Notes: generated by a model not told the origin, from the letters alone. Shown: positions 17,225 through 25,746, counted from the first letter of the stretch. The stretch: DNA of 64,000 nucleotides from an uncultured Selenomonadales bacterium (GCA_946407015.1 CAMJML010000002.1:248001-312000), one strand, 5' to 3'. Program-made: numbers and translations.

Positions 17225-18313
17225 ATGATTATTGGTGCACGCATTATTAAAACCGGAATTGCTGTAACCATCACCATGTTTATTTGCCGGTTATTGAACC
17301 TGGAGCCGGCTTTCTTTGGTGCCGTTTCGGCCGTTATTAATATGCAACCCTCTATTTTCTTAACGTTAAAGACAGCGCGGGATCAGATTTTGGTTCATAT
17401 CTTAGGTGTCAGTGCCGGACTTATCTTTGGCTATCTATTTGGCGGCAATCCTTTATCGATGGGGGTCATCACCATCGTCATGATTGCGATGTATATTCAG
17501 TTAAACCTCAAGAGCGGAATATCTATGGGGATTGTTGCTGCTGTTTTTGTCTTAAGTTCAAGCCAGGAACAGTTTTTATCCCATGCGCTTAGTCGGACTG
17601 CCGTGATTTTCGCCGGCCTTGGTACGGCGATGATTATCAATATTGCATTATGGCCGCCTCGTTATCAACAACAATTTAAAGACAAACTGCAGCAAAACAA
17701 TGAAGAAGTGGTTCGCTACTTTTGCCGGGCTGTTCAGGAATTTGTTCACCTCGATCAGCAGGAACCCGATTTAAATGAAGAACAAAAGAAAAAAGTCCAT
17801 CAATTAAATAAAGAGGTGCGTACCTTAAAGTCTTTGTTGAAGCGTGATGGTGAGGTCTTGACAGCACCGTCGGATCAGGATGAATGGGTGCTTAAAGCTG
17901 AAAAATTTGCCGATTATAACAGGGCTTTGACGGAAAAGGCCGATCGCATCTATGCACTGGTTCAGGAACGGTATGAACGGAGGCTGCAGTATGGAGTCCC
18001 GCCGATCAGCCCTGAATTTAAAGAAATATTGGAAATCCTTCAAAGCGGCTGTACGACGATTAACCGGATTAATGAAAAATTGAGACGGGTTGTGATTGAA
18101 AATAAACCGGCCGAGGCCGAGGCCTATACGGAAGAGTATTGGGAAAAACTGATCAAGGCAATCGAGCAATGGCAGTCAAAACTGACCGGGACTTATTATG
18201 TGCACGGTCTTATGGAGGCTTCGGTGGCAGCCAGCGAAATCAAGTGGGCCAGCCGGCAGGCGAAAAAACTGTTATTTGAAATTCAAGAACTTGAAGAAAG
18301 ATTTGATTCATGA
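17225..18313 (+). CDS. Aromatic acid exporter / FUSC-family membrane protein
   Basis: About 362 residues. The N-terminal half has several membrane helices beginning IIGARIIKTGIAVTITMF, the typical start of the YqjA/ArAE subgroup in Firmicutes. The C-terminal half (about 165-362) is a charged helical cytoplasmic domain ending ELEERFDS. The start is chosen by family fit; a TTG at 17153 would add 24 residues but has no site, and an ATG at 17210 is also possible. Substrate unknown. Confidence 0.8.
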   Translation: MIIGARIIKTGIAVTITMFICRLLNLEPAFFGAVSAVINMQPSIFLTLKTARDQILVHILGVSAGLIFGYLFGGNPLSMGVITIVMIAMYIQLNLKSGISMGIVAAVFVLSSSQEQFLSHALSRTAVIFAGLGTAMIINIALWPPRYQQQFKDKLQQNNEEVVRYFCRAVQEFVHLDQQEPDLNEEQKKKVHQLNKEVRTLKSLLKRDGEVLTAPSDQDEWVLKAEKFADYNRALTEKADRIYALVQERYERRLQYGVPPISPEFKEILEILQSGCTTINRINEKLRRVVIENKPAEAEAYTEEYWEKLIKAIEQWQSKLTGTYYVHGLMEASVAASEIKWASRQAKKLLFEIQELEERFDS

Positions 18314-18326
18314 TGAGGTGATCGCG

Positions 18327-18746
18327 ATGGACATGAAACAATTTGGCAATAAACTGATTATTAGGCTGGAACAAGGGGAAGAAATCGTGGAATCGCTCAA
18401 AACTATTTGCCAGGAGCGGAAGATTAAGCTTGGCAGTGTCAGCGGGCTTGGGGCCGTCGATCAGGCCGTAATCGGCCTATATGAACTGGACACTAAGCAA
18501 TATCATTCGATTGAACTGAAGAAAGATATGGAGATTGCTTGCCTGACCGGCAATATCAGCCGTATGAATGAAGATGTGTATCTCCATTTGCATGTGACGC
18601 TGGCGGACAAGACCTTTCAAGCTGTCGGCGGCCACTTGAATGCCGCCATTGTCAGTTGTACGGCGGAAGTGATCATTGATATCTTTGAAGGGGAAGTGGA
18701 ACGCGTGTTGGATAAGAAAACGGGGCTGAATTTCTTTAAGTTTTAG
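18327..18746 (+). CDS. PPC-domain (DUF296) protein
   Basis: A 139-residue protein made of one PPC/DUF296 domain, found in plant AT-hook proteins and in standalone bacterial proteins thought to bind DNA or ligands. Family marks are GSVSGLGAVDQAVIGLYE and the metal-like HLHVTLAD...GGHLNAAIVSCTAEV stretch. GATGAGGTGATCGCG gives a strong site before the ATG. It follows the FUSC gene by 13 bases and is probably co-transcribed. Function unknown. Confidence 0.85.
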   Translation: MDMKQFGNKLIIRLEQGEEIVESLKTICQERKIKLGSVSGLGAVDQAVIGLYELDTKQYHSIELKKDMEIACLTGNISRMNEDVYLHLHVTLADKTFQAVGGHLNAAIVSCTAEVIIDIFEGEVERVLDKKTGLNFFKF

Positions 18747-18956
18747 CGGGCTTCCGCTGTCGAGCGGCTCAACAGGGTGAACTATATGCCGATATGTAAT
18801 CGTATAAGCCTGTTTGATGTGTAATGAGCTTAAATATTGTCAGTATTTACTTGTGTGATGTTTATCCTAGTTTTGTAAAGAAAGACAGATGTTCCTGATC
18901 AAGTGTCTCCCGAATTATGAATTCTTGTATGGAAACCACGAAGGAGCGATAGACGG

Positions 18957-19859
18957 ATGAGTAAAGTTTTTTCACAGGTGATGTTATTTTTGGTGGCAAT
19001 CTTTTCCTTTCTGCCGATCTCATTAGCCCAAAACGCACAAGCTGTGACAGTCGTGGTCAAAGAACCGGTATTGCTTGAGCAGAGTGCGCAAATGGGGCGG
19101 ATCAATTGGAAGCAGGGCGCTAACGGGACGGTTGAGGCCATTGGAATTGGCTTTCCGCCGCAGAATGTTCATAATTTTGCTCAAGGCCGGGAATTCGCGC
19201 GTGAGGCTGCGATTCAGGATGGTTATCGGAATTTAGAAGAGGTGATTCAGGAGTTAACGATCAATTCAGGTGAAACGCTACATAGTTTCATGAGCCGTGA
19301 TGATAAGCTTAGTAAAAAAATTGACGGACTGATCGCCAGAGCGCGAATTAGCCGGGAAATTCCTCAGGCCGATGGATCTTACCGGGTTATACTGAGCCTG
19401 CATCTTTATGGTCCAGGCAGTTTAGCCGAAACGGTGAGCCCTGTGTTTGCAACTGGCAAACCCCTGGAATTTCCGCCAACCTATAAGGACGAAGCCGCGG
19501 CTTCGGTTGTTGAAATTTACACAGGGGTCGTTCTGGATGCACGGGGACTTCCTTTAGAGCCTGCTCTTTCTCCGCGTGTTTATGATGAACGTGGCCGTAT
19601 TGTATATGGTAATATGTACCTAGAGCCAGGTAAAATGATTGATAAAGGTCTAGCCGGATATTCACTGTCTGCTGATATGTTTACTGCAGTACTGGATGGC
19701 CATTCAAGGGCTGGTAATAAACCACTCATTATCAAAGCTATTGCCTTGAGGGATGATAATTGCAGCATCGTCATCAGCAATGCGGATGCGGACGCGATGC
19801 TGGCGGGGAATACGGCAGTCGGTTTTCTAAAAGATTGTGCTGTTATTTTCGTGAAATAG
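18957..19859 (+). CDS. Exported LPP20-family-like protein
   Basis: A 300-residue protein with a cleavable signal peptide (about residues 1-28, ending SLAQNAQA). A central segment with FAREAAIQDGYRNLEEVIQEL and the later Val/Ile-rich beta strands resembles LPP20-type envelope proteins. A C-terminal part contains YDERGRIVYGNMYLEPGKMI. There is no lipobox cysteine after the signal, so it is probably periplasmic. AAGGAGCGATAGACGG precedes the ATG. The 210 bases upstream hold no other gene. Function unknown. Confidence 0.75.
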   Translation: MSKVFSQVMLFLVAIFSFLPISLAQNAQAVTVVVKEPVLLEQSAQMGRINWKQGANGTVEAIGIGFPPQNVHNFAQGREFAREAAIQDGYRNLEEVIQELTINSGETLHSFMSRDDKLSKKIDGLIARARISREIPQADGSYRVILSLHLYGPGSLAETVSPVFATGKPLEFPPTYKDEAAASVVEIYTGVVLDARGLPLEPALSPRVYDERGRIVYGNMYLEPGKMIDKGLAGYSLSADMFTAVLDGHSRAGNKPLIIKAIALRDDNCSIVISNADADAMLAGNTAVGFLKDCAVIFVK

Positions 19860-19951
19860 TCGTTGCTGGGGGAAGGGCTTGTATAAGGAAAGTTTCTCAG
19901 GGTATAGGCTTCGGTAGAAGTTTTTGTAAGTTGGGTCAAGGAGGCGAAAAC

Positions 19952-20203
19952 ATGGAATATCAGTATAAGGAAACGGTGGACTGGGGGATTATCAAACGAG
20001 AGTGGATTGCCCGAGGTGACGGCTATCTAGTCGTCATTGAAAAACATGAGGAAGACCGATTTACTGTTAAAATTTCGCGTGAACCTTCCGAACTTGTCTA
20101 TTATTCTTACTTAAAAGCCCATGGCAAACTGACCTGGGGATCATTGGAAGAAGCCCAGCAATTTGCTGCCCAGCAAATGCAAAGGATCAAAAATGATGGC
20201 TGA
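19952..20203 (+). CDS. Small protein of unknown function (83 residues)
   Basis: The ATG at 19952 has an exact AAGGAGG site 6 bases upstream. The product is acidic to neutral with aromatic-rich strands (MEYQYKETVDWGIIKREW, YYSYLKAHGKLTWG) and a helical C-terminus (SLEEAQQFAAQQMQRI). It has no signal or membrane segment and I recognise no family. A Fur-like palindrome and a terminator follow it. Confidence 0.75.
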   Translation: MEYQYKETVDWGIIKREWIARGDGYLVVIEKHEEDRFTVKISREPSELVYYSYLKAHGKLTWGSLEEAQQFAAQQMQRIKNDG

Positions 20204-20225
20204 ATCTTGGTAATTTACTGTTGGA

Positions 20226-20240
20226 GAATGATTATCATTC
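20226..20240. promoter_or_regulatory. Perfect Fur-box-like palindrome between a stop codon and a terminator
   Basis: GAATGATTATCATTC is perfectly symmetric and extends to GAGAATGATTATCATTCTTC, one of the best Fur-box matches in the window. It lies 22 bases after the 83-residue gene and 9 bases before a terminator hairpin. No gene start follows it on either strand within range, and no clear -35/-10 pair overlaps it. Confidence 0.65.
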
Positions 20241-20249
20241 TTCGCAATA

Positions 20250-20290
20250 AAAAACAATGCTCATGAAATTTTTTCATGAGCATTGTTTTT
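20250..20290. terminator. Bidirectional intrinsic terminator, 19-bp perfect stem
   Basis: AAAAACAATGCTCATGAAA pairs perfectly with TTTCATGAGCATTGTTTTT around a 3-base loop, with T-runs in both directions. It ends the transcript of the 83-residue gene. Confidence 0.88.
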
Positions 20291-20468
20291 TATATGATCT
20301 TTTTGGAGCTGCCTGATTTGGTGATAAGTCCAAGATGAATACTGGTGATTGCACCTGTTAATCCTTGATGTTGCTTGATCCTTTGAACTTGCTTATGCCG
20401 TTAAAGGGGGATTGTTTCCTTCAAATTGAGCGTTTTATTTTGGCAAGACATGGGTTAAAAGTAAGCTA
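20291..20468. other. Non-coding stretch upstream of the exbB promoter
   Basis: 178 bases between the terminator and the exbB promoter. I see no reading frame with a ribosome binding site, no stable hairpin and no repeat here. With flanking control elements it is part of a gene-free gap of about 425 bases (20204-20629). Confidence 0.5.
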
Positions 20469-20497
20469 TTGACAGCAGACGGAAGAGTCATTATAAT
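20469..20497 (+). promoter_or_regulatory. Strong sigma-A/70 promoter of exbB-exbD-tonB
   Basis: TTGACA (20469-20474) and TATAAT (20492-20497) are exact consensus hexamers with the ideal 17-base spacer. The start site should fall near 20504, beside the Fur box. Confidence 0.85.
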
Positions 20498-20506
20498 ACA
20501 CATAGA

Positions 20507-20525
20507 GATAATGATAATTAATTTC
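20507..20525. promoter_or_regulatory. Fur box overlapping the exbB transcription start
   Basis: GATAATGATAATTAATTTC begins 10 bases after the -10 hexamer and fits the repeated GATAAT hexamer form of Fur sites. Its place predicts iron repression of the TonB energising genes. Confidence 0.75.
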
Positions 20526-20629
20526 AATTATTAACGTAACATCATCGGTGTTGTATTTGTCATACCCATAGGGGTATTCAAATATTGCAAACTCACTTGC
20601 CTGACAACACCATAGGAGGCCGTAAAGGG

Positions 20630-21277
20630 ATGGAAATTTTGGCGGAGAGTATCAGTTTATTTCATAAGGGCGGGCCTGTGATGTATCTTCTCACCATTTG
20701 TTCGCTTATTGTGGTTGCTGTTGCAGCAGAACGCTTCTTCTATTATCGTCAGGCTGCAGTCAATATGCAGGGCTTCCGGGCGAAACTTCAACCGCTGCTG
20801 GAACAGCAGGCTGTGAATGATGCGATGCAATTATGCCAGCAGACACCGGCTATTGTTGGTCAGGTAGCCGCAGAGGGGTTATTGGCTTATCAGCGAGGCA
20901 GCAGTATGGACACTGCTTTGGAAGGGGCATCTGTACTGGCGGCGGCCCAGTTGCGTGAAAACCTTAATTATTTAAGTGCTATTGTGACTTTGGCTCCGCT
21001 CCTGGGGTTGTTAGGTACAGTGGTTGGGATGATCAGCTCATTCAGTGTGTTTAATGTTCAGTCCGGTCAGCCATCTGCTATTACCGGTGGCGTTGGTGAG
21101 GCCCTGATTGCTACAGCAACCGGGTTAACCGTGGCTATTTTAGCTTTTGTTGTACATACTTATTTGTCTCAACGGCTGGATAAATTTGTGACCGATATTG
21201 AACAAACCACCGTGATGGTATTGACTTATCTGGCAAAACCAAAAGCATTATCGAGGGACGTTCATGAAATTGCGTAG
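20630..21277 (+). CDS. exbB: ExbB/TolQ/MotA proton-channel family protein
   Basis: A 215-residue inner-membrane protein with three hydrophobic segments (about 20-40, 115-140, 160-185). The conserved core is LAPLLGLLGTVVGMISSFSVF and the pore helix GGVGEALIATATGLTVAI. With ExbD it converts proton-motive force into movement of TonB. AGGAGG lies 10 bases before the ATG. It overlaps exbD by 14 bases. Confidence 0.93.
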   Translation: MEILAESISLFHKGGPVMYLLTICSLIVVAVAAERFFYYRQAAVNMQGFRAKLQPLLEQQAVNDAMQLCQQTPAIVGQVAAEGLLAYQRGSSMDTALEGASVLAAAQLRENLNYLSAIVTLAPLLGLLGTVVGMISSFSVFNVQSGQPSAITGGVGEALIATATGLTVAILAFVVHTYLSQRLDKFVTDIEQTTVMVLTYLAKPKALSRDVHEIA

Positions 21278-21674
21278 TTTACGGCTGGAAACTCAGCCAC
21301 AGTTAATGATCATTCCTATGATTGATATCATCTTCTTTTTATTGGTTTTTTTCATGATGAGCACACTTTACATGGTTGAGCAGCATACCATTCCGGTTAA
21401 TTTGCCGCAGGCTTTTGCTGCCAGGCAGGATAAGCCGCAAAGTGTTGCTGTGACTATTACCCAGGATGGACGGGTATTATTTGATCAGGAAGAAATCCCC
21501 TTAAATTTGATTGCTGGACGGGTTGATGCTGAATTGGGCAGAGACATGGACAGCACCTTCGTTTTGCGGGCTGATCAGGAAGTGGAGTACGGAAAGGTGA
21601 TCGCCGTACTGGATGAACTCAAGAATGCAGGCGCACGTAAAGTATTGGTTGCTACTGAATGGAAGGCGAGGTAA
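21264..21674 (+). CDS. exbD: ExbD/TolR family protein
   Basis: 136 residues with a single N-terminal membrane helix carrying the functional aspartate (MIIPMIDIIFFLLVFFMMSTL), followed by a periplasmic domain ending VLDELKNAGARKVLVATE, as in ExbD. It overlaps exbB by 14 bases, which suggests translational coupling. Confidence 0.93.
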   Translation: MKLRSLRLETQPQLMIIPMIDIIFFLLVFFMMSTLYMVEQHTIPVNLPQAFAARQDKPQSVAVTITQDGRVLFDQEEIPLNLIAGRVDAELGRDMDSTFVLRADQEVEYGKVIAVLDELKNAGARKVLVATEWKAR

Positions 21675-21678
21675 AGTG

Positions 21679-22305
21679 ATGGCCTGTACGCTGCGCTGGC
21701 GCAAAGCGATTGCGCTGTCGATTTTTGTCCACCTGTTCTTTTGGGGGGTTGTCGGATATGTGTCAGCCTGGCAGCCTGTGTCACCCGTGGTGAGCGAGAA
21801 AACGGTAGAGTTGGATTTGGTTGGTATGGCCGATGAGGTTGCTGCTGCTGAGCCGGAACCGCTGCCTCCTCAGCCACAACCCGAAGAACCACCTCCGGAA
21901 CCACTGCCTGATCCTGAAGCCATACCGGAAAAAGAGCCCATACCGCTTGAAGACGTAAAAGTACCCATTGAACCGCCTGTTGAAAAGCCGGCGGCACCGG
22001 TTGTTGCCAAGCCGCAAGTTAAGCATGGCCCAATGGCCACACCACCAAGTGTCATATTAAAGGTTGATCCGGTTTATCCGTCATCGGCACGTCCGACAGC
22101 GGCCAAATATGTTGTATTGAAAGTCACCATTCAAGAAGATGGGCTGCCCGGGAAAATTGTCGTTGTCGGTACATCCGGACAGAAAGTGTTAGATGAAGCG
22201 GCCATTGCCTCACTAAAAAAGTGGCGGTTTTTACCAGCTAAAGATGGTGAAGGCATTCCTATGCCCTGTTATACCATTGTTCGGGTTCCTATTGTTTTGA
22301 AGTAA
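21679..22305 (+). CDS. tonB: TonB energy transducer
   Basis: 208 residues. There is an N-terminal membrane anchor (about 10-30, with His in SIFVHLFFWG), a Pro/Glu-rich spacer (about 55-110, repeated PEP and PPP) that spans the periplasm, and a C-terminal TonB domain (about 125-208: VDPVYPSSARPTAAKYVVLKVTIQEDG ... KKWRFLPA). It delivers energy to outer-membrane receptors, which confirms a diderm envelope. The ATG at 21679 follows the exbD stop by 4 bases; a GTG at 21676 is possible. No TonB-dependent receptor gene is in the window. Confidence 0.93.
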   Translation: MACTLRWRKAIALSIFVHLFFWGVVGYVSAWQPVSPVVSEKTVELDLVGMADEVAAAEPEPLPPQPQPEEPPPEPLPDPEAIPEKEPIPLEDVKVPIEPPVEKPAAPVVAKPQVKHGPMATPPSVILKVDPVYPSSARPTAAKYVVLKVTIQEDGLPGKIVVVGTSGQKVLDEAAIASLKKWRFLPAKDGEGIPMPCYTIVRVPIVLK

Positions 22306-22329
22306 GCTATCCGGGGTAAACCGGAAAAA

Positions 22330-22380
22330 TTTTTGACGTTTAATTGATAATAAAAATTATTATCAATTAAACGTCAAAAA
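22330..22380. promoter_or_regulatory. 24-bp perfect inverted repeat centred on a Fur-like site, upstream of FTR1 gene
   Basis: The arms at 22330-22353 and 22357-22380 are perfectly complementary over 24 bases with a 3-base centre AAA. The inner part TTGATAATAA / TTATTATCAA matches the Fur-box pattern. The repeat starts 25 bases after tonB and ends 18 bases before the FTR1 start. There is no T-run after it on the plus strand, so a plain terminator is less likely than an operator or an mRNA structure. Confidence 0.7.
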
Positions 22381-22398
22381 AGTAAGAGGAGGAATATC

Positions 22399-23604
22399 AT
22401 GCGCAAGCTTGTGCTCGTATTACTGACATTGATGATATTTGCTGTGGGGCAAAATATAGTTTCGGCCGCACCTGGACAATGGACGAGGCTGGTTAATAAT
22501 ATTGAAAAGACGATGAATGAATCCCTGGAATTGTACAAGCAGGGCGATATAGCCGGGGCTAAAAAGACTGTGGACCAGGCTTACTATGGCATGTATGAAA
22601 AAGAAGGGATGGAGATGATCGTCAATACGACCATTTCCAGCAAACGAGCAAATTTAGAAGAGTACAAGTTTAGTACAATCAAAAAATTGATGACCAAAAA
22701 AGCACCGGAGGCTCAGATTAAAAAAGAAATCACTGAGATGATCGGCATGATGAAAGAAGATGCCCTTCAGCTTGATGGAGGCAATAAGCAGGATGGAACG
22801 GGTAGTGCTGCTGGTTTTTTACCTGCCTTTCTCATCATGCTCAGGGAAGGATTCGAAGCCATCCTCATTATTGGGGCGATCATCGCCTACCTGATTCAAT
22901 CCGGGAACGGCGATAAGACGCGTGTGATCTATTATAGTTCGGCGGCAGCGATACTGGCCAGCTTTTTGACGGCCTTTGTGTTACAGGAAGTTTTTAGCAC
23001 CAGCGGGGCGAGTCAGGAACTGCTGGAAGGTCTGACCATGCTTGTTGCCGTGGCTGTTCTCCTTTCAGTCAGCTATTGGATGATTGGCAAGGCTGAAACA
23101 AAAGCTTGGCAAAATTATATTCAAGGCAAGGTGCAGAGTTCTTTAAGCAGTGGTAATACCTGGTCTCTGGGGGTGGCTTCTTTTCTGGCTGTATATCGGG
23201 AAGGAGCGGAAGTCGTTCTGTTCTATCAGGCGCTGATCAGCAGTGCCGGTGATCAGATAAATGAGATTTGGCTGGGTTTTGGCCTGGGATGTGTAGCTTT
23301 GGTGGTTGTTTTTGCACTGGTGCGTTATGGAAGTGTCAGAATACCATTAAAACCGTTCTTCTGGGGCACCGGTATCCTTATGTACGTGCTGGCCATTAGC
23401 TTTGCCGGCAGTGGAATGAAAGAATTGCAAGAGGCAGGAGTTGTGGGCATAACATCGGCACCGGGAATACCGGTCATTGATCTTCTGGGAGTGTATCCGA
23501 CCTGGGAAACACTGTTTCCGCAGATCGTTCTGATCCTGCTGCTTGTTGGAGGAGGGATCAGCCGCTGGCGTAACAGAAATTCAGACACACCGGCAGAGGT
23601 GTAA
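22399..23604 (+). CDS. FTR1-family iron permease
   Basis: 401 residues. A signal peptide (about 1-24, ending VSAA) leads to a periplasmic helical domain (about 25-130), then seven hydrophobic helices. The two iron-binding REXXE motifs of FTR1/EfeU are present: LREGFEAIL and YREGAEVVLF. It moves iron across the inner membrane. AGAGGAGGAATATC precedes the ATG. The neighbours (P19 protein, DUF2318 protein, two FtsX-type permeases, ATPase) match the P19/FetMP iron system known from Campylobacter and E. coli. Confidence 0.93.
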   Translation: MRKLVLVLLTLMIFAVGQNIVSAAPGQWTRLVNNIEKTMNESLELYKQGDIAGAKKTVDQAYYGMYEKEGMEMIVNTTISSKRANLEEYKFSTIKKLMTKKAPEAQIKKEITEMIGMMKEDALQLDGGNKQDGTGSAAGFLPAFLIMLREGFEAILIIGAIIAYLIQSGNGDKTRVIYYSSAAAILASFLTAFVLQEVFSTSGASQELLEGLTMLVAVAVLLSVSYWMIGKAETKAWQNYIQGKVQSSLSSGNTWSLGVASFLAVYREGAEVVLFYQALISSAGDQINEIWLGFGLGCVALVVVFALVRYGSVRIPLKPFFWGTGILMYVLAISFAGSGMKELQEAGVVGITSAPGIPVIDLLGVYPTWETLFPQIVLILLLVGGGISRWRNRNSDTPAEV

Positions 23605-23665
23605 GGCATCTTGCCTGGGTTTAAACAGCCAAATCCAATAAAAAATTACCAAGGGGGAAATGACA

Positions 23666-24220
23666 ATGAAAAAGAGTAAATTTGTATCCATGGTATTAGC
23701 CACTGTTTTAGCCGTATTTATGTTGGCGGGAACTTGCTTGGCGGCAGGATTCCAGGAATATCCCATCGGTGATGAGCAGGAGGTTCCGGAGGCCGGTATT
23801 AATGTGGCAGCAATTTATTTCCAGCCGATTGCGATGGAGCCGGCAGGTATGGGATTGCCGCCCAACAAAGCTGATATCCATTTGGAAACCGATATTACAG
23901 CTATTGAAGGCAATTTAACCGGATTTGGTATTGGCGAGTGGATTCCGTACTTATCTGTTCATTATAAGCTTACCAAACAAGGAACCGGTGAAGTAATTGA
24001 AGGTAACCTGATGCCGATGAATGCCAGCGATGGTCCTCACTATGGTGCTAATGTAAAACTGAAAGGCGCCGGTATCTATGATGTTGTGTTTACCATCGAA
24101 AGCCCAACACGCCAAAACTATATGCTGCATGTTGATAAAGAAACTGGTGTAGAAGGTCGTTTCTGGGATAAACCGATCAATTTACACTGGGTATTTAACT
24201 ACGTGCCTAGAAACTGGTAA
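23666..24220 (+). CDS. Periplasmic P19/FetP/Tp34-family iron-transport protein
   Basis: About 184 residues with a signal peptide (ending TCLAAG) and an immunoglobulin-like fold. The family binds copper and iron through histidine, methionine and acidic residues, seen here in KADIHLETDI, SVHY, MPMNASDGPHYG and the late HWVF. It works in the periplasm with the FTR1 permease. AAGGGGG is 2 bases before an ATG at 23660 and 8 before the one at 23666, so the latter is preferred. A terminator follows. Confidence 0.92.
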   Translation: MKKSKFVSMVLATVLAVFMLAGTCLAAGFQEYPIGDEQEVPEAGINVAAIYFQPIAMEPAGMGLPPNKADIHLETDITAIEGNLTGFGIGEWIPYLSVHYKLTKQGTGEVIEGNLMPMNASDGPHYGANVKLKGAGIYDVVFTIESPTRQNYMLHVDKETGVEGRFWDKPINLHWVFNYVPRNW

Positions 24221-24227
24221 AATGAGC

Positions 24228-24262
24228 AAACGGTCCGGGGCTGTTTCCCGGACCGTTTTTTA
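24228..24262 (+). terminator. Intrinsic terminator after the P19-family gene
   Basis: AAACGGTCCGGG / CCCGGACCGTTT (12 bp) followed by TTTTT. Genes of the same iron system continue downstream, so it may attenuate rather than end the operon. Confidence 0.85.
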
Positions 24263-24329
24263 AACTCTGAGATCCGTAAAGTTTGATATTTGGATTTTGC
24301 CTGCATTCTACTGCAAGCCTATTTACGAA

Positions 24330-24419
24330 CGCAAAGAACATAAAAGCTACCCAAAGAATCCCGGCAACTCTATCATGCAGTTGCACGAATTTCTTTGGCA
24401 AACTTTTGTGCTCTTTGCG
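24330..24419. repeat. 90-bp imperfect long hairpin, possible MITE-like element
   Basis: Nested inverted repeats cover the gap before the DUF2318 gene: CGCAAAGAaCATAAAAG with CTTTTGTGcTCTTTGCG, inside them CCAAAGAA with TTTCTTTGG, and in the centre GCAACT with AGTTGC. A further CTTTGCGG copy follows at 24421. Termini of the CGCAAAG type occur on small repeated elements in many bacteria. Copy number elsewhere is unknown from this window. Confidence 0.55.
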
Positions 24420-24473
24420 GCTTTGCGGTTTTAAATGGACTTTTTTTACAAAGCAAGTCGGAAGGAGAACACT

Positions 24474-25733
24474 ATGCTACAAAATGTGCTGCACAATCTG
24501 ATTCCGGTCATGCAGAATGTTGCTACCGCCATGATTCCACTGGCCATGCTGCTGGCTTTTCTAAATACACGCAAGCCAACAGCGCTGCGAGCGTGGCTAT
24601 GGCGCGGTGTTTATACTGGAATAACCATCTCGCTCATTGTTGCTGGCTACAGGTTGATTTCGGGACTAAAAAGGGAAGTTTATGAGGGAACAACACTGGT
24701 ATTTGCTCTTATCTTTGAATTGTTGTTATTAGTTGTTTGCTGGCAGGCTGCCCGTAATGAAGTCCGACAAGCTTCAAGCGAGATTCCCGGGTGGATTGTT
24801 ATGGGTGCGGTTACAACCTTGCTGCTATATCCCGGACTGGAATTTTTTCTGTTTCCCGCGGAGCTGATTCTCTCGGCAACCGACCTAGTGAGCATGGATT
24901 TACTGGTTGGTATGCTGAGTTGTCTATTAGGGTTGGCACTGGCTTTATTTGCTTTCCTGGCCATTGTCCGGGCATCCCGGATTCTGCCTGCGCGAGTCCT
25001 ATTAGGTGTAATGACGGCGGGCTTTATGGCGATCATGCTGCAGCAATCTATTCTGATTGTCCAAATTATGATGGCGCGAAAAGTACTGCCAATGAGCAAA
25101 GGTATGATGGCTGTTATGGCGCCGCTGATTAATCAGCAGAGCTGGTTTTTCTACTTTTTGCTGTTTGTGACACTGGCACTGCCTTTATTGTTGTATTTAT
25201 ACCGTAAGCCGGCCAAACAGGAAGGCTTAAATCCTGCCCAATACAGAAAGCTTTTAATGCTGGCCCGCCGTCAGTTACGCTGGGGTGCTGTGGTGATTGT
25301 CAGTATGGTCGGGATTTTCTGCGTAGCAACGTTTGGGAAAGCTTACGCCGATCATCAAGAGGAGATTGTTCCGGCTATTCCGGTAACAGCTGAGCAAGGA
25401 GAAGTCGGCATTGCGCTGGAAACGGTGAACGACGGACACTTGCACCGCTATTCCTACCGGGCGGCAAATGGCAATGTTGTGAGGTTCATTGTGATTAAAA
25501 AAGGCGGATCCGCGTATGGTGTTGGTCTGGACGCTTGTGAAATTTGCGGACCGACAGGCTATTATGAACGGGATAATCAGGTGGTCTGCAAACTTTGCGA
25601 TGTGATCATGAATAAAGCGACGATTGGCTTCAAAGGCGGCTGCAATCCGGTACCGGTTGAGTATCAAGTAACCGGGGGAAAAATCGTTATTCCGGCTGAG
25701 ACATTAGAAAAGGAACAGGACCGGTTTAGGTAA
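24474..25733 (+). CDS. DUF2318-containing membrane protein of the FTR1-P19 iron system
   Basis: 419 residues: about eight hydrophobic helices (1-290), then a periplasmic DUF2318 domain (about 310-419) with HLHRYSY, the cysteine motifs CEICG and CKLC, and FKGGCNPVP, which suggest metal or Fe-S binding. The family is nearly always beside FTR1, P19 and a MacB-like ABC transporter, and a role in iron oxidation state or delivery has been proposed. GGAAGGAGA precedes the ATG at 24474. Confidence 0.88.
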   Translation: MLQNVLHNLIPVMQNVATAMIPLAMLLAFLNTRKPTALRAWLWRGVYTGITISLIVAGYRLISGLKREVYEGTTLVFALIFELLLLVVCWQAARNEVRQASSEIPGWIVMGAVTTLLLYPGLEFFLFPAELILSATDLVSMDLLVGMLSCLLGLALALFAFLAIVRASRILPARVLLGVMTAGFMAIMLQQSILIVQIMMARKVLPMSKGMMAVMAPLINQQSWFFYFLLFVTLALPLLLYLYRKPAKQEGLNPAQYRKLLMLARRQLRWGAVVIVSMVGIFCVATFGKAYADHQEEIVPAIPVTAEQGEVGIALETVNDGHLHRYSYRAANGNVVRFIVIKKGGSAYGVGLDACEICGPTGYYERDNQVVCKLCDVIMNKATIGFKGGCNPVPVEYQVTGGKIVIPAETLEKEQDRFR

Positions 25734-25746
25734 AGGAGGTTGCGCG

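Noticed and set aside
18750-18770. CCGCTgtcgAGCGG after the PPC-domain gene as a terminator
   Set aside because: The stem is only 5 bp and no T-run follows.
22330-22380. The long inverted repeat before FTR1 as an ordinary terminator of tonB
   Set aside because: The plus-strand side ends in A-rich sequence without a T-run; a regulatory role is more likely.
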